From positions 1-5,776 of the forward strand of contig JASHWX010000215.1 in the NCBI GenBank assembly GCA_030043815.1: 5,776 nt of DNA. Direction: 5' to 3'. Below are positions 3,928 through 5,776 of this stretch, piece by piece. The notes below the pieces were generated by a model, which searched no databases, was not told the DNA's origin, and was given only the letters and a program-made list of their open reading frames with translations. A program made the translations under genes and the position numbers. Source of the stretch: Candidatus Rhabdochlamydia sp. (GTDB taxonomy: Bacteria > Chlamydiota > Chlamydiia > Chlamydiales > Rhabdochlamydiaceae). Position 1 is the first letter of the stretch; each line of letters begins with the position of its first letter.

Positions 3928-5298
3928 TCAAAATTCCGCATGGCCGGGGAAGCGAGGGAACGGAATGACGTCCCGGATGTTCTCCATGCCTGTCGCGAAT
4001 AAGACGAGGCGCTCGAAGCCAGCGCCAAAGCCTGCGTGGGGCACGGTCCCATATTGCCTCAATTGATTATACCACCAGTAATCTTCGACGTTTAAGCCAA
4101 AATCGATGATTTTTTGCTCGAGCACATCGAGGCGCTCTTCTCTTTGGCTGCCGCCGATGATCTCGCCGATTTTAGGGACGAGCACGTCCATGGCGGCGAC
4201 GGTCTTGCCATCTTCATTTTCGCGCATATAAAAGGCTTTGATTTTCTTGGGATAGTCGGTGAGGATGACGGGTTTTTTGCAGTATTCTTCTGCAAGGTAG
4301 CGCTCGTGCTCGGACTGCAAGTCGCTGCCCCATTGGACAGGATATTGAAAGGCCCGGCCGCTTTTTTGCAAGATCTCGATGGCCTGCGTGTAGGTCAATT
4401 GGGCAAATGGCGATGCGGCGACGTTTTTTAAGCGGTCGATGACACCTTTTTCGATGAATGCATCGAAAAATTCCATGTCTTCGCTGCAATTTTCGAGGAC
4501 GTAATTGAAGATGAATTTGAGAAAAGATTCAGCGCATTCCATGTCGTCTTTCAAGTCGGCAAAAGCCATTTCTGGCTCGATCATCCAAAACTCGGCGAGA
4601 TGGCGCGATGTGTTGGAGTTCTCGGCGCGAAATGTCGGTCCAAATGTATAGACATCAGAAAGGGCGCAGGCGAATGTCTCGGCATTGAGCTGGCCGGAAA
4701 CAGTGAGGTAAGCGGGCTTTCCGAAAAAGTCGCGGGAAAAGTCGATTGTGCCATCGGAGAGGCGGGGAGGTTTGTTGACATCGAGCGTCGTGACGAGGAA
4801 TTGTTCGCCTGCGCCTTCGCAATCGGATGCAGTGACGATGGGTGTGTTGATATAGAGGAATCCTTGCTGTTGAAAGAACAGGTGAGTAGCGAAACCAAGG
4901 GCATTGCGGACGCGGGTGACAGCGCCTTGGGTGTTCGTGCGAGCGCGCAGATGGGCGATTGTCCTTAAGAATTCAAAAGAGTGGCGCTTTTTTTGCAGGG
5001 GATAATCTTCGGGGCATGTGCCAAAGACATGAATAGAAGAGGCTTTCAGCTCCCATTTTTGCTTTTGTCCAGGCGATTGGACGAGTTCCCCTGTGGCGGC
5101 GATCGATGCGCCGGTCGAAATGTTTTTAAGCAATTCGAGTTGATCGACGACGATTTGCAAATTCGAAAATGTCGAACCATCGTTAAGCTCGATAAAGGCA
5201 AATGTCTTTTGTTCGCGCACTGTGCGCACCCATCCGCAGACGGTTAGGGTCGAGCCGATTTGAGAGGAGGCGATGTGTTTAAGTTTGGTATGCTTCAT
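3928..5298 (-). CDS. asnS: Asparaginyl-tRNA synthetase
   Basis: A 456-residue class II synthetase that joins Asn to tRNA(Asn) using ATP in the cytoplasm. The N-terminal OB fold binds the anticodon (LTVCGWVRTVREQKTFAFIE, about 18-37). Class II motif 1 lies around YINTPIVTASDCEGAGEQF (about 149-167), motif 2 is FRAENSNTSRHLAEFWMIEPE (about 223-243) and motif 3 is GFGAGFERLVLFATGMENIR (about 423-442). The C-terminus, RDVIPFPRFPGHAEF, is the AsnRS type and separates it from AspRS. Length is close to the 466 residues of the E. coli enzyme. The ATG at 5298 gives an N-terminus of normal length; an in-frame TTG at 5307 adds three residues. No ribosome binding site is visible, but the start overlaps the nfo end by 20 bases, implying translational coupling. 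The stop is two bases from the convergent hemA stop. From memory, C. trachomatis lacks this enzyme and makes Asn-tRNA by transamidation. Confidence 0.96.
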   Translation of the reverse strand: MKHTKLKHIASSQIGSTLTVCGWVRTVREQKTFAFIELNDGSTFSNLQIVVDQLELLKNISTGASIAATGELVQSPGQKQKWELKASSIHVFGTCPEDYPLQKKRHSFEFLRTIAHLRARTNTQGAVTRVRNALGFATHLFFQQQGFLYINTPIVTASDCEGAGEQFLVTTLDVNKPPRLSDGTIDFSRDFFGKPAYLTVSGQLNAETFACALSDVYTFGPTFRAENSNTSRHLAEFWMIEPEMAFADLKDDMECAESFLKFIFNYVLENCSEDMEFFDAFIEKGVIDRLKNVAASPFAQLTYTQAIEILQKSGRAFQYPVQWGSDLQSEHERYLAEEYCKKPVILTDYPKKIKAFYMRENEDGKTVAAMDVLVPKIGEIIGGSQREERLDVLEQKIIDFGLNVEDYWWYNQLRQYGTVPHAGFGAGFERLVLFATGMENIRDVIPFPRFPGHAEF

Positions 5299-5776
5299 GT
5301 TCTGCAAATTGTCTAAGTTGAGCGATTTCCTGTTGCCATAGGGCAGGATCAGGGGTTTCTAAATATTTGGGAATCTGGCGCAGCTTAAGGTGGGACATCA
5401 TGATTTGAAAGCTGTTTAACCCGATATGCCCACACCCAAGTTGCGCATGGCGGTCTTTGCGCGAGCCGAACGGCTGCATCGAATCGTTCACATGGAATGC
5501 GTAGAGATGATCGAGCCCGATGACGCGGTCGAATTCAGCGATCGTTGCTTCCCAGCCCTCTTGCGTGCGGATATCGTAGCCGGCCACGAAAATGTGGCAA
5601 GTGTCAATGCAGACGCCAAGAGGAATTTTTTTGTGCAGGCGATTGAGGATATACGCTAGGTGTTCGAAACGCCATCCCACAGCAGACCCTTGGCCGGCTG
5701 TCGTCTCGAGAAGAAGGCGGGTTGAACCTTCGCCTACTTGGGGCTCAAGCTGCTCTAAACTTTCGATGATCCGCTC
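5279..5776 (-). CDS. nfo: Endonuclease IV (AP endonuclease), C-terminal part
   Basis: The last 165 residues of endonuclease IV, which cuts DNA 5' of abasic sites in base excision repair; the first 120 or so residues lie beyond the right edge. The frame is open to base 5776, so the GTG at 5680 is not the start. Family signatures are LLLETTAGQGS (about 21-31), GVCIDTCHIFVAGYD (54-68) and FHVNDS-GSRKDRH (94-110), followed by GCGHIG. Zinc ligands matching E. coli Nfo Glu145, Asp179, His182, His216, Asp229, His231 and Glu261 are all present at the same spacing (here Glu24, Asp58, His61, His95, Asp108, His110 and Glu140). The enzyme is therefore intact in this half and ends at about the usual length. 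It is the first visible gene of an operon with asnS; their ends overlap by 20 bases. Confidence 0.96.
   Translation of the reverse strand, partial: ERIIESLEQLEPQVGEGSTRLLLETTAGQGSAVGWRFEHLAYILNRLHKKIPLGVCIDTCHIFVAGYDIRTQEGWEATIAEFDRVIGLDHLYAFHVNDSMQPFGSRKDRHAQLGCGHIGLNSFQIMMSHLKLRQIPKYLETPDPALWQQEIAQLRQFAEHEAYQT

Noticed and set aside
3675..4052. 125-codon minus-strand frame spanning the palindrome and the asnS end
   Set aside because: It is antisense to hemA and out of frame with asnS; its repetitive look comes from the palindromic element.
4092..5247. Several 67-122 codon frames within asnS on both strands
   Set aside because: They are shadows of the GC-richer asnS coding sequence; asnS carries full class II motifs.
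5426..5659. 77-codon plus-strand frame
   Set aside because: It is antisense to the nfo region encoding the conserved zinc ligands.

Overview
The window looks like chromosomal DNA of an amoeba-associated, chlamydia-like bacterium (Parachlamydiaceae, Waddlia or a relative). This is inferred from three things: an F-box plus WD40-type protein of eukaryotic style, a short HemA whose opening and core motifs resemble chlamydial glutamyl-tRNA reductases as remembered, and tight, overlapping housekeeping genes. No rRNA or other decisive marker is present, so the lineage call is moderate.

Layout. Bases 1-130 hold the start of a proline-rich hypothetical gene (minus strand, cut by the window edge). Bases 208-378 are a 171-bp non-coding element that is almost entirely one hairpin. 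It has 20-bp perfect terminal inverted repeats and a TAA target duplication, so it is a MITE-like insertion. It sits exactly on the stop codon of the next gene, the 500-residue F-box/WD40 protein (378-1880, minus), a candidate effector acting on host ubiquitin ligases. An AT-rich promoter region with a direct repeat follows, then a 57-residue hypothetical gene (1988-2161, minus) under a near-consensus promoter.

From about 2190 a divergent plus-strand pair begins: recX (2251-2844) and hemA (2819-3925), overlapping by 26 bases. A terminator-shaped hairpin lies inside recX. The 3' end of hemA is a second, unrelated palindromic element (about 3751-3925) that is read in frame and encodes about the last 57 residues and the stop codon. 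Two bases further on, asnS (3928-5298, minus) ends convergently. Upstream of it and overlapping its start is nfo (endonuclease IV, 5279 to the window edge, minus).

Roles. recX and nfo serve DNA recombination and repair, hemA starts tetrapyrrole synthesis from Glu-tRNA, and asnS charges tRNA(Asn). The left half (F-box protein and two unrecognised genes) is AT-richer and accessory in character; the right half is ordinary core genome. The main novelties are the two small palindromic elements: one replaced the last base of a stop codon without changing the protein, and the other appears to have become coding sequence.
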